Source: Annona cherimola (Eukaryota; Streptophyta; Magnoliopsida; Magnoliales; Annonaceae). Taken from it: a DNA stretch of 64,000 nucleotides. Shown here piece after piece: positions 34,657 through 47,000 of the stretch (position 1 is the first letter of the stretch; every line of letters starts with the position of its first letter). Under the pieces are notes generated by a model. That model saw only the letters and a list, made by a program, of their open reading frames with translations, made no database searches and was not told the DNA's origin. The stretch is taken from NCBI GenBank assembly GCA_030490835.1, contig CM059977.1:8398765-8462764 (forward strand), written 5' to 3'. Made by a program: the position numbers and the translations under genes.

Positions 34657-37600
34657 TTGAGTACTTGATATTTTTTTGTTTTTCTTTTCATGTGTCTAGA
34701 GCTGATGCTGCTGGGATTTATATCCTTGCTACTGACGATTGGACAAGATCAAATTTCAAAGATATGCATACCTGCTAGCGTGGGAGACACATGGCATCCC
34801 TGCAAGAAGAAGGAACATGCGACCGCGACCACAACCTCACCGGCTGCTCATATGGATTCAGGTGATATGCAAGACAGAAATGGAAGTAGGCATCTGTGGG
34901 AGCAACTCTCATCCACTTACAATAGTGGTGCTCGCCGCTCTCTGGCTGCTGCCCATGGTGACAAATGCGGGGAGGTGAGGGGTCGTTTTCCTACTTCCAT
35001 TGTCATTTTTTAAAGCTTTTGTTGGATGACTTTTGACAGATGGGGGTAAATTTCTGGATCATAATTCATTGATCCGGATCGTTGGTTTTATTGGCTTCTC
35101 CAGAAACAATAGTGGGTGTTTTCCCTTTCCTGTTCGATGGAGCCCACGGATCTAACCGTGGAGGGGATGGATCTACGCCACGCTGGCATGTGTTCCGCGT
35201 TTTCTGGGAAAGCTCATGTGGGGTGCCCAAATGGTAAAAACGCGCAGCGGATTTTACGTTTTAGTCCCTGTGGAGTCTTGGAAAACCTCTTTTTGCATAT
35301 TAGGGTGCTTTGATTTTAAATAAAATCTTTTTATATAAAAATTTTCAATCTAAAACTTTTTACTCTTCACAACTAATTAATTTTTAATTAATTATTTATA
35401 TTTTCTTATACAAATTATACTAATTTTCAATCATTTCTACACAACTATTTACAAATACCTATATATTGTGGGAAACAAATAACTTCCACACATCAACTAC
35501 GTGCGAGAAGAATCGAACTGCATTTCCTGCAATGCAAGGCAAAGTTGCAAACCACGATGTCAAAAGCATCATGACATTAATGTATATATTTTAATTTTAT
35601 TTTCTTTATTCCTCATCATTACCTCTATCATATCATATTATTTTCTTTCATTTTAACAACTTTTACATTAAATTTTTAAATTTTTTTCATTAAAAAAAAT
35701 TATCACTTCTTAAACACACTCTTAGCTTCCTAGTCAATTTCATGAATCCGTAATGTATCTATGAATTAACGGATAGGTTTGAAATGAATCACCAATTAGT
35801 TCCCTACCAACATTCTATTTAATATTAAAATGTTAATCTAAAAAAAAAGCCTTCTATTTAATGTCCCCCCCACATCTTTCTTTGCATGGCACATATATAC
35901 ATTTTTTCAAATTTTTTCCCTCTTCCCTTTCCACTATTCAAACACATCAGAGAAATTACAGGAAGGTTAAAACTAATCTTAGTTAAGGCAACTAGGTTAA
36001 ATATATACTTTTTCGTCATCAATATTAGAGAATAATTGCCACAATCAGCCCCTGAAGGTACGTGTACCAGTTACCAGAAAATCATAGCTGTCATCCTAAA
36101 AATAGCAGCCATCTTTGTTTAATTATTGAACATAAACATATTTGGGTTACATCACCCAACTTTAATAATCTGACGCTTACTATTTTGATGCATCTGAGTC
36201 GAGATAAATACTATGTGGGCAAGAGTCAAATGTTCCTAGATATGACATGCTATATTCTTCCTTTTTTTTTGAAGCCTATAAAGAAGTATTAGTTTTCCAA
36301 TAAATAATACGTAAAGCACACGGCATATATTTTTCATTTTCCAGCTTAATAGTTTGACTCTTGCAATGCGTAGCCTTGGAACAAAAGAAAAACGCGGGAT
36401 CACTTGTCTGTATGCATTTGCAATATCAGGCCTTTCTCTATTCGTATCTGACTAATTTCATGATTTGTGGCCCCGGACGTGATTCAACATTTATAGTCAA
36501 TATTTTTTTATGAACATCTATAATTAATATTGTCAGGACATCAAGTTCGCAGAAAATAGTAGATTTTACTGTTCGTCCTGGCTAACATTTAAAAATTGTT
36601 GGTGCTTTGGATATGTGCGTTTGGAGAAAGCATTAAGCTAGCTAGCTAATGATATCGGCCAGTCATTTAATCAAAGAGGAAATTATTTTAAATTAGAAGC
36701 TCTTTAGTTAGGTTCGAAGGGAAAAGAAATATTTTCCTAGCTATTTTTTCATAAAATATTTAACTGTCTTGGTGAAGGATTGAAGATGTCCTTTTTCGGT
36801 AATTTAAAATATCTTCCTTCATCATTACTTTTTTTTTTAGAAACAAATAAAAATTTTAATTTTTTAAAATATTATTCATTGAAAATACTTTTTATTTTTA
36901 TATTTACAATTCATCCAAAAGTACATTTTAACTATTTTACTTGACGGATTTTTACCCAGACAATAAAAGACTATCCTCCTAACACAAATGTAATATATTC
37001 AAACTTCTCCAATAAATGAAAGATAAACACTTCCCAAAATATTATTTTTCAAAGTTCCTGTCTCACAATGGGTATAATTATTAATGCCCACTTCTAATTA
37101 ATCCGGGGAGTCCGGACAAACATGCCCTTTGTCGTTAAATAATCCTTGAGCCCATGCAGATACTTTAGATTATATTTAAAGAAGTAAAACATAAAGTAAA
37201 AAAACTGTAAAACGTAGAATTAAACATTTTTAAATAAGTAGTCAATTCTCTGTCTTGTGTGTGGGATTCAATCTTGATATGAGGAGCTTTGTCTCTTATC
37301 TCAAGAGTAATGTCTTCTATAATTATATTATTAAATTTATACCCATTGTGTAAAAATTGAAAAAATATGTATTGAGGACAAGTTGGGTTGTAAGATAAAA
37401 AATCAAAAAATATCTTTAAATAAATATTTACATAATTTTTAACATTGGTTTGGAAAAAAAAAAAAAAACCAATTGCTGTGCAATTCTGTGGCCAAAACAT
37501 TATTATGCTGTTTATTACAATTACTAAGAGGTTTTTTCTTAAGCCTAATTTGTGGACAAAAGGCTAGAATTATAAATAATTTTTGAGTTGCATGAAGCGC

Positions 37601-40600
37601 TTGTTTTAATTTTTTCTAGTGGAATTTGTGGGGCTCTAAATGCTGAAGATGTTCCATTCTTATGGCAGGGGAAGGTTCCTTTTGTGTCTAACTACGGTAT
37701 CCATCAGCTCCACATATTCATCTTTGTCTTGGCGGTTTTTCATGTGCTTTACTGCATTATCACCTTGGCTTTAGGCCGGCTCAAGGTAATTAATTAAGCA
37801 ATCCAGCTTAATTTCTAAGTTATACAATGAGTTGAAACTCTCGGTTTGTGAGTTTGAGCTTTTGGGGTGTTTTCCTGAATTGCAGATGAAGAAGTGGAAA
37901 GTGTGGGAAGGAAAAACCAAGACCGTCGAGTACGAGTTTTCGCATGGTAATCAAACTACATAAAATACTGATTTGTTAGCCGTTTATTTGCCCATGCGCG
38001 CGTTGACTTTTAACTACCCATTTACTAAGTGTGAATGAAATTAATTGCTCACTATGATTTTTATTTTGAGTGTCATCTCAAACCAATTTTATCATAACCA
38101 GACTAGTAAACAACTTGGTGAAGACATTAGTTTAACCGGTTAATCGAACCAATTTGAATTGGTGAAATCAGCATTATATATTTATAATGTCATAAATATT
38201 TAAGTATTCTAAATTATTTAAATATTAGTAAATTTGATATTTATAACTCCTAAGCTATCTGTTAAAACTTGTATCTGTTACTTTAATGACCAAAACAAGC
38301 AGAAACAATTAATAAAATCTTTTTAACTAAGTGTAAAAGCTATATTAACTAAATATAAATATAACATATTAAATGAAAAATTAACATCATTAAATAAACT
38401 GAAAAAGATGTAATTTTATTTTTTAAACACCTAAACTAGTTAGATTGCTCCAGTCGGTTTGAGTGGATTGACCACGGCCGATACCTAGTTGGACTGCTCG
38501 AACTGGAAGTCCCGTTCGGTCTCGAATTATAGTGCATGACCAATTTTGGGTTCTTGGATTCTTTTATTATACTACGCCAATCATATTCATACATTTTCTT
38601 TCTTATCTTATGTAATATGCAAAATTCATGGTGCTAACAGATCCGGAGAGGTTTAGATTTGCAAGGGAAACATCTTTTGGTCGACGGCACTTGACCTTGT
38701 GGAGCAGATCGCCAGTTCTCCTTTGGATCGTAAGTATCAAAACAACAATTTCTTCCCGAATTTAGGTGCAAAACACATGAGATGTCGATGGTGATTTCTT
38801 TTTGACATCGGTGCAGAATTTTGCTAAGCCTTGCAAGTCAACTAAATTACGATGGTGTAGATGACGATGGAAAATATGATTGAATTTCGTGAGCTAAACA
38901 TGTTCCGTCGTTGTAAATACAGTCATTGGGTACAAGTCAAGCTTCACCCATCAATATAATTTATTTATTTATTTTCAATTTTTCCTTTTGTTTTTTGTGC
39001 TGCGAGCAATGTATACCTGTAACATCGCGCTGAATTGTGCATTGGGTACAAGTCAAGCTTTATCACCCATCAAGAAAATCTCAATCTCTCTCTCTCTTAC
39101 AAACAACGCAAGTGCATATAACATGAAAACTATATTAATTTCACATTTCTGGTGCATCTTTCATCTTTCTCTCCTACCAAGCAAGATCGTTTCCAAGAGG
39201 CAGAGCACGTCGTACTCACATTCAAATTCTTGAATTTGGGTTCTTATATTTCCTTGTCAGCTATCACTTTCAGCAATTATCGAATTGCTAATATTGTTGG
39301 TATTGACATCCAGAATCATCATTGCATGCATGTTTGTTCCTCCATTGTTATGATATGCCATCAATTGCTAACTGGGTTAGATAATTCCTTACAGGTCTGT
39401 TTCTTCAGACAATTCGTGAGATCTGTTCCCGAGGTGGATTACTTAACCCTGAGACATGGATTTATCATGGTAATTTTCTGTTCCCATAAAAAAGTGAATT
39501 GATCGCAGTCCTCATTTTGTTAAAAGCCGACGTATTCTCGGACCCTAATTTGGTACATCCAAGTGCACTTAACTTGAGTGCAAATGATTCATAATAACTC
39601 CTTTTTTAAAATTTTGTTTAAATTTTCATATGTGGGCCCAAGCAAGAATATCTTATATATAGTTTTTATATATTTTTATATTTTTAAATACTTTATTTTG
39701 AATTTTAAAACTCATTTTTAATGCTTGGACAGTTTGACCCACATAAATATATTAAAAAAAATTTAAAATAAAAATAAATTATGTGTTACACCTGGTGTAC
39801 CAAAACTAGGTGCACTTGAACATTTTGAATTATCTCTCAAATATTCACAGCATAACTCCGATTTCAGGCCCATTTGGCTCCCCGGAGTTCAACCAAATTC
39901 GATTTCCAGAAATATATCAAAAGATCTCTTGAAGAGGATTTCAAAGTCGTGGTGGGAATCAGGTGAACGCACTGTAAATAGCAATATCTATCTAACACCC
40001 AATCAAGTCATTGAAGCTATCGATCTCGGGATTAATAACTGATTGATACCTGTCACCTGTGTGATGTTTTGCAGCCCTGCAATTTGGTTCTTCGCAGTCC
40101 TCTTCCTGATGAGTAATACACATGGTTAGTAGCCTCGGCTTTTTATTGGTCGGTCATCAATAGGCTATAATCCAACTTCAATCATCTCAAGTTGGGTCTA
40201 GTTTCCCTCTTTGCATTTTGGTCTTTCTTGAGGCCCTTGAGGCTTAACATGCCTACTGAATCTGTGAATCCTGACTGATTTACCAAAAGTGAAGGAAAGA
40301 ACCACCAGGAAGGAGGTTTTATAAAAATAAATATATTCTAATGGATTTTTGCAAAATACACCCATTAACTGTATTGACTTTGTTTAACTGCAAACTAGAC
40401 CTTCTTGTTTGGGTATTTGCACAGTACACCGTTTTAAATTTAAAATTGATTTACACCGTTCTATGTCGGAAAGACATCTTTAAAGTTTTTTTTTTTTTTT
40501 TTTAAATCCGGAAAAGAAAAAAAAGCAGTTGGTGATGGAAAAACTTAATTTATCTACGAAAAATCAGAAGGCGATTCTTCCCCTTCCGATGAACCATGCA

Positions 40601-42591
40601 ATCCTAAACAGAACTCATTCACTTTTTTTTTTTTTTTTTTTTTTGCAGGATCGTATTCTTACTTCTGGCTGCCTTTCGTTCCTTTAGTTGTAAGAAAATC
40701 TCAGACACGTTTCTATAAGATATTTTTTTCTTTATAAAAAAAAAAAAAAAAAATTATTCACACAAGCACCAATTGGAAAGTGGCCTTCCATATGCTTTAA
40801 GGCTATCCAGTCCTTTCACAAGGTGGAAAATCGCTGAATAATCCCAGCTAAAACTACCCAATGGAGCATTTGGGAGGTCGCTATTTGTATCGCTTGCATT
40901 TATGATTTCCGTACTAGCTAGCATCAACAGCTGTTTGACGTGGCAGGCCTAATTCTTGTATGGCTGCAGATCAGTCTCTTGGTGGGGACGAAGCTTCAAG
41001 TGATCATCACCAAAATGGGGCTGGAAATTCTAGACCGAGGAGACGTGGTGAAGGGTGTCCCTGTCGTCCAACCTGCTGATAACCATTTCTGGTTCAAACG
41101 CCCTGGCCTTCTGCTCTTCCTTATCCACTTCGTTCTGTTTCAGGTATCCATTCCCTCACCACACCTTCTATTGCCATGCTTTCGTTGGATCTGGGAATTG
41201 AGATTTAGTTCAGTCATTACTGATATTCTTCTCTCTCCATGATTTGAATCTTGCAGAATGCGTTTCAGCTGGCCTTCTTCGCATGGACTTGGGTGAGTAG
41301 AAAAGTCAATTCAATCTTTCAGCGTCTAATGAATGACATTAGATGAAAGAATTGAACGTGGCCCTGTTCCTCTCCCCTAACTTTTTTTTCCCCCTCTCCA
41401 TTGGCAGTATGAATTTGGGATGCGATCTTGCTTTCACGAGCGTCTGGAAGATGTGATCATAAGAATATCAATGGGGTGAGTTGGTTCTGATTCTGCCTGT
41501 ATTCTCAACCCCAAGTCATTTCCATCTTCTCTAACACCCAACCAACTTGCTTTTCATGTATCAGAGTCCTCATACAAATACTATGCAGCTATGTGACACT
41601 TCCTCTTTATGCACTAGTCACACAGGTAACGACTAATAACCAATGCAACAATCGCGTAATTTGAATTATTTTGTCCATGATTAGCAGTTCTCCATTACAA
41701 TTTTAATGACGCATGATCTTTTCAGACCGGTCGGATTTCTGACCGGTCCAAAAATATTTTATTTTTTATTTTTTTTTGAAAAATAATTTTATAAACTTGT
41801 TAATCTAGTTATATTTATTTTATAAATCAAGTTTTATCATTTTTGAATATATCTATATATTTATTTTGGATTTTTAAAAACAGGGGTATTTAAGTCATTT
41901 TAAGAATATTTAAAATGACTTAAATACCCCTGTTTTTAAAAATCCAAAATAAATATATATACATATCTAAAAATGATAAAACTTGGTTTATAAATTAAAT
42001 ATAACTAGATTAACAAGTTTATAAAATTATTTTTCAAAAAAAAATTAAAAATAATAAATTTTTGGACCGGTCGGAAATCACCGGATTTCCGACCGGTCTG
42101 AAAAGATCGGTCCTCAATTTTAATTGGACCATCGCAATCTCACATGATCATATTCTTAACAGATGGGCACAAACATGAAATCCACCATCTTCAATGACAG
42201 AGTGGCTGCAGCTCTAAGGAATTGGCACCACAATGCTAGAAAGCGTGTAAAACAGAACCGCGGCAACCGGTCCGGAACATCCACCCCAATGATCCCATTG
42301 TCGCCGAGCAGAACAATGACACCCTCACCAGGGTTCTCACCTGTTCATCTCCTACGCCATTACCGGAGTGAGGTCGACAGCCGGTACTACCACTCCGACA
42401 ACGAGCGGTCCGATGCTGAAGGATCCCAATCCCCGTCGACCCACAAGATGGAAGGCTCAACCCACCACCACAATGGACACTGGAGCATGGCTGAGCAAGA
42501 GAGAGAAATGGAAGAATATGTAAGACCTCTTGGGACGACGGATCAACATGAAATCGACGTGCATTCAGCAGATTTCTCCTTCGCAAAGTGA
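34317..42591 (+). CDS. MLO: MLO family seven-transmembrane protein, 15 exons
   Basis: Exons: 34317-34439, 34542-34599, 34700-34974, 37669-37785, 37886-37946, 38641-38729, 39395-39469, 39868-39962, 40075-40124, 40649-40689, 40970-41143, 41257-41292, 41408-41475, 41565-41625, 42163-42591. All junctions are GT-AG; total 1752 nt, 583 residues. MLO proteins are plasma-membrane calmodulin-binding proteins; some are powdery mildew susceptibility factors. Visible family blocks: [19 protein letters not shown] (TM1), [16 protein letters not shown], extracellular Cys-containing loop, [98 protein letters not shown]. Residues about 453-473 ([20 protein letters not shown]) are the calmodulin-binding region. 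The C-terminus carries DFSF at residues 578-581, the tetrapeptide described for powdery-mildew-active MLOs. Intron 3 is 2.7 kb with a MITE; intron 14 holds a foldback element. Confidence 0.95.
34617..34654 (+). repeat. (CT)n microsatellite in MLO intron 2
   Basis: Uninterrupted CT repeat just after the exon 2 donor; likely length-variable. Confidence 0.9.
35302..35721. mobile_element. Tourist-like MITE (family B) in MLO intron 3, split by a SINE-like insertion
   Basis: Begins AGGGTGCTTTGATTTTAAA and ends CACTTCTTAAACACACTCT, with the family core on both sides of the inserted 35468-35582 segment. Removing that segment restores the core order seen in other copies. Confidence 0.6.
35468..35582 (-). 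mobile_element. tRNA-derived SINE-like insertion inside the MITE
   Basis: TATATATT flanks it on both sides (35460-35467 and 35583-35590). On the minus strand it carries an A-box-like TGGTTTGCAAC and a B-box-like AGTTCGATTCT about 35 bp later, as in pol III promoters. Length 115 bp. The family is not identified. Confidence 0.5.
38923..39075. repeat. Direct repeat in MLO intron 6
   Basis: CATTGGGTACAAGTCAAGCTT, then (TAT)CACCCATCAA, occurs twice about 115 bp apart. Confidence 0.7.
39545..39830. mobile_element. AT-rich foldback element, family A, in MLO intron 7
   Basis: Tips GGTACATCCAAGTGCACTTA and CTAGGTGCACTTGAAC, with GAGTGCAAATGA against its partner, enclose TATGTGGGCCCAAGCA... and GCTTGGACAGTTTGACCCAC, which are near-inverted. 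About 285 bp. Confidence 0.5.
41708..42114. mobile_element. Near-perfect foldback MITE in MLO intron 14
   Basis: 407 bp with arms of about 190 bp and a loop near AAGAATATTT. Tips GATCTTTTCAGACCGGTCGG and the reverse complement end at GATC. Inner arms share ACAGGGGTATTTAAGTCATT. Flanks CAATTTTAAT at 41698-41707 and 42115-42124 are a perfect 10-bp target duplication, fitting a Mutator-type MITE. The AT core is the same as in family A foldbacks, but the tips are distinct. Confidence 0.8.
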
Positions 42592-44034
42592 GTGACAGAG
42601 CGTGGAATTGGAATAGTTCTAAGAAGACTTGTGAAGATTGCAACATAATGGTCGCAGTTTGTTGGCTACATGCATGCTGCAACAGCAACAAATGGCAGCA
42701 ACCAGGACTTGGGCGTAGAATGGCTTTGCAACTTGGAAACAACGAGGGATGGTAGATTGCCGAATTTCTAGTCATCTCGTATGTTGCATGAAATATGTGT
42801 TGACGCAGTAAGAAAAGCGTGATAACAAGGCTAATGTAATACTACGCTTTCAAAATTGATGACTAAGTTTCAGCACCTAAATTCAAATACAAATTTAACA
42901 AAAATCTTTGGAATATAATTAAGGTAATTGTCTAATAATAAGAGTAATTACGACTTTATATAAAAGAAGAAAGAAATCTGACGCTGCCGGCCATGCGCAA
43001 GTAGAATTGTGAAAAAAAAAACCTACTATGCATGTTTATCAAAAATAGTAAAATGTATAATTTACTATAAATAATAAATAAAATCATGTAAAACTTCAAA
43101 TGCTCAGATTCATACGCGAATGGCAGATTTTAATATTGAAAACGTGCTCAACCGGGTTATTACGTCAACAGACTCAAAAAATGCTTTTAATTGATATATC
43201 ATAGCTCTCCTAACTCTTACCAAATCAAAAAGTCTAGAAAGACCTCCGCAATGATGTTTACATTATGTATTGACATAGATTATATGCTTTAACAAAATAT
43301 CTTCAAAATAAAGAACCCTCTTTTATTTGTTACTAAGTGATTTAATTAGGAGCATTTTGTACTGTAACTCAACTAAGGCCGGCAAGTGGCAACAAAGTAG
43401 GAATGAAAAAAAAAAAAAAACTTTTGATTATCTTTGTTCGTGCTACTTCAGCCTTCGGGATCATATTTATTTCAGCTGCAAGCGCACGTTGATTTTCATA
43501 TCCCGATTCCGTTGAATATATAGAAATTAAGACTCACTCATAACCTTAATTTGGCCACCTAATCGGTTCCTATTACATAAATTCACCAGTGGGTTGTTTG
43601 CAGAAATGTGGCAGAATGATGCGGTGGACATGTGGATCACCTAACTCTTCGTCTATTACTTACTAAAATAAGGGAAAAGTCTCATAAGTCTAGCCCAAGA
43701 AGTTAAAACGACCCGATTGAGCATGACGTCTGATGTCTAGTTAACGCAAATGGACGATCGGATAGTCGAAGTTGAACAACCACAAGCTATATATATGAAT
43801 ATTTGCACGCAGACACATTGTTCGGTGCATTAACTAGAAGCATTTGACTAAAAAATCTTAATTTGAGCAGTTTGGTTTTACTAATTGCAACATTAGCATT
43901 GTTTGCGTACCTGCTTATCATCTACCTCACTTGGCTAGAGTACTATATATCGAATTCTTCTCAAGCTGAGATACAAAAGGGCCAGCATTGCATTGGTACC
44001 GAACTACCAAAGAACACCAGGCGAACTAAAGAAA
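42592..44034. other. MLO 3'UTR and GDSL gene promoter region
   Basis: No coding gene seen. TATATATA at 43789-43796 and CTATATATC near 43944 are candidate TATA elements for the GDSL gene; which is used is unclear. Confidence 0.4.
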
Positions 44035-47000
44035 ATGGAAATTATGCTGCTGCTAGCCACCATCACCGTCTCTCTCCTGATTCCGAGCACGGTTTCCGGC
44101 GGCAACATATCCGCCATTTTTGCGTTCGGCGACTCGACCATCGATCCTGGCAACAACAAGTACATCGGCACCTGGCTCCGCAGCGACCACCTGCCATACG
44201 GTCGTGACTTAGAAGGACACATCCCAACAGGAAGGTTCTCCAATGGAAAGCTGATCACTGACTTCCTAGTGTCGTCCTTGGGGCTCAAAGACCTCCTGCC
44301 GGCCTACCTCGACCCCATGGTCGCTGACAATGACTTGGTCACCGGAGCAAGCTTCGCATCGGCGGGGTCCGGTTTCGACGATATGACGACGGCCGTTGAC
44401 AGTGTTGTTAAGATGTCGAAGCAGATTGAGTATTTTGAGGAGTGCGTTGGGAGGATTGGGAGAGCAGTGGGGTTGGAGGAGGCGAGCCGGGTGGTGAATG
44501 ATGCCGTGTTTGTGATTAGTGCTGGCACAAACGACGTCCTGTGGAACTATTATGACGTCCCAACAAGGGAAGTTGAGTATACCATGCCCCAGTATCATGA
44601 TTACCTGCTCAATAACCTCAATTATCTTGTCCAGGTCTGTCTTCCTATCTCTCTTCCCAGCTCACGATTACGTGCAATTACGCATGCAATCGATGAGGTC
44701 ACATGAAATGGCTACGCTCACGTCTATTCTGTTCTGAAGTGAATAAAGTTAAAATATAAACAAGATAATTCCCAAAAATACAAATCCAAATTACGAAAAA
44801 TGTTTATTATGGTAGACTATATATATATATATATATGAATTAAACTAATCATTAAAAACATAACATTTTTTCATACTGTTTTCAGTCTCTTTCACTGTTA
44901 TTGCCAAAATTTTCCCATCCTTTTCCTAAAATGTATGCGTATGTTACCAACTTTAGTTGTCCACTTTCCATTATTTAAATCAAAATTGACCATGAGAATC
45001 CTCATTGGACTTGCATGCTTCCCCAATATTGCGCCTATATAATCATGCAATCTTTAAAAAGCCAACTAGCTTGCTCCACTTGAGCACAAAACAAGACGGC
45101 GTCGTTTCGATCAGGGCAAACCAAGCTTACTGTGGTTGCTGAAGTCAATAACAGAGAGATAATCTGGGCGCACTTCAAGTGAGGTTGGCCACCTAATTAA
45201 TTATCTTGACCCAATTCCCTCCTTAATTCCATTTACAGCTTACACGTACATGGAAAGAATGTAAAAGGTGGTTCACAAAAAGTGAGGAAAAACAGGACAA
45301 GATTATGACCGTTGATAGTCTAACCGTTTTGAGCCGTTCACATTTCTTTCTAATAAAAAAAAAATTGTGTTTAAATAATAGAATAACAGTATAGAAAAGC
45401 ATATCATTAATCTTATGGTTAATTTCAAATATACCCACTACATTTGTCCTTAACTACAATTATACTCACTACGTTTGAAAACTTTCACATATGCCAAGTA
45501 TGAGTGAAATTTCAAATATACAAATTTCGTCATGCATAATTAAAAATCGCCGTTATTCATCTTATGAAATGTCCAAAATGCCTCTTATTATTTAATAATA
45601 ATAGTCATTCAACTATGATAGTAGTTAAATAATATAATGGAAATATACCTAATGTGAGAGAAAAGCTAGATAGAATGAATTTTAACAGTTTCGATATTAC
45701 ACAAATCACAATAAATGTTAGATTAATGAGGGTTATTTTGAAAATTTAAAATTATTAAACGTTTATAAATGTCATAATGGGTATATTTGAAATTTCACTT
45801 ATACTTAGTGGGTGTATGTGAAAGTTTTCAAACTTAGTGGGTATATTTGTAATTAATGACAAATATAATGAGTATATTTGAAACTAACCTTTAATCTTAA
45901 TTTATAATTCTTCTTACCGATTAGATCTCCATAAAACTGTTCATGAGCCATGTAATTAAATCCATGTATTTAGTTAAGATTTAAAAACTATAAAATAGTT
46001 TCGCCTCAAAATTAATATTTTCTCCCTGTGAGCCACTACTTAACCGTCCAAGTGAGGTGACTTTTTTAGCCAAACAAATAAGGCATATTTTAATTCATTT
46101 ATTCTGCCTTTTCCATTTTTAAATTTACATATTTATTAATTTTATTTAAAGCATATCTTCAAATGGTTTTTCTTTCTTTTATTAGAGCTCTTTCAAAACT
46201 CCACATAAAGAAATCTAATCTTTTTTATTTAAAACGAATGATCTTATTAGTCCAAACTAAACAAATGTCTTGCTTAGTATACTTTAAAAAATTTATTTAC
46301 AATATTTTTTATTTTTTATACATTTGTTTATCTAAGTGTATTTAACATATAAACCAAAATTTACCCTTTTTTGTATATGCATATATATTTTTGAAATTTT
46401 TAAACATCTATATATATATTGCATACAAATATGCATGGATATATATATGCATTAAAATATCTTTATCTTTAAAAATCTCAAATATATCTAAAAATGCTAA
46501 AACTTAGTTTATATGTTAAATATACTTAAATAAATAAGTATATGAAGAAAAAATAAAAAAATATTGTAAATAATTTTTTTTATGTAAGCTAGTTAATAGG
46601 ATCACTTTTCTTTATTTAAAAGAGGACGATTTATTAATCCCTTTTCTATACTAAATCTTCCATTTCAGAAAATTTACAAACTTGGAGGAAGAAAGATAAC
46701 CATAGCTAGTCTCCCACCGATTGGCTGCCTACCTTTACAAATGCTGGCCAACAACATCGAATCAAGCTTCACTTCGTCGCCACCGCAGTGCATCGACAAA
46801 GAAAACCAAGACGCCGTGGCCTACAATTTCAAGCTCCAAGGCCTCATCCACACCATGCAATCTTCATTTCCGGCGGCCCAAATCCTCTACGTCGACATAT
46901 TCAACCCACTGATGTACACCATCTCGCATCCTCATGAAGTTGGTAAGAAATTTCATTGTTTTTAATATACATCGATTAGAAGAATCTAGGGGTGTGTTTG

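Noticed and set aside
35468..35582. Genuine tRNA gene
   Set aside because: A- and B-box-like motifs are present, but no full cloverleaf or acceptor stem pairing was found; flanking duplication indicates an insertion.
37588..37668. Using the TTTTCTAG acceptor at about 37620 for MLO exon 4
   Set aside because: It would insert a non-family peptide ([13 protein letters not shown]); the later GGCAG acceptor joins CGE to GKVPFVS as in other MLO proteins.
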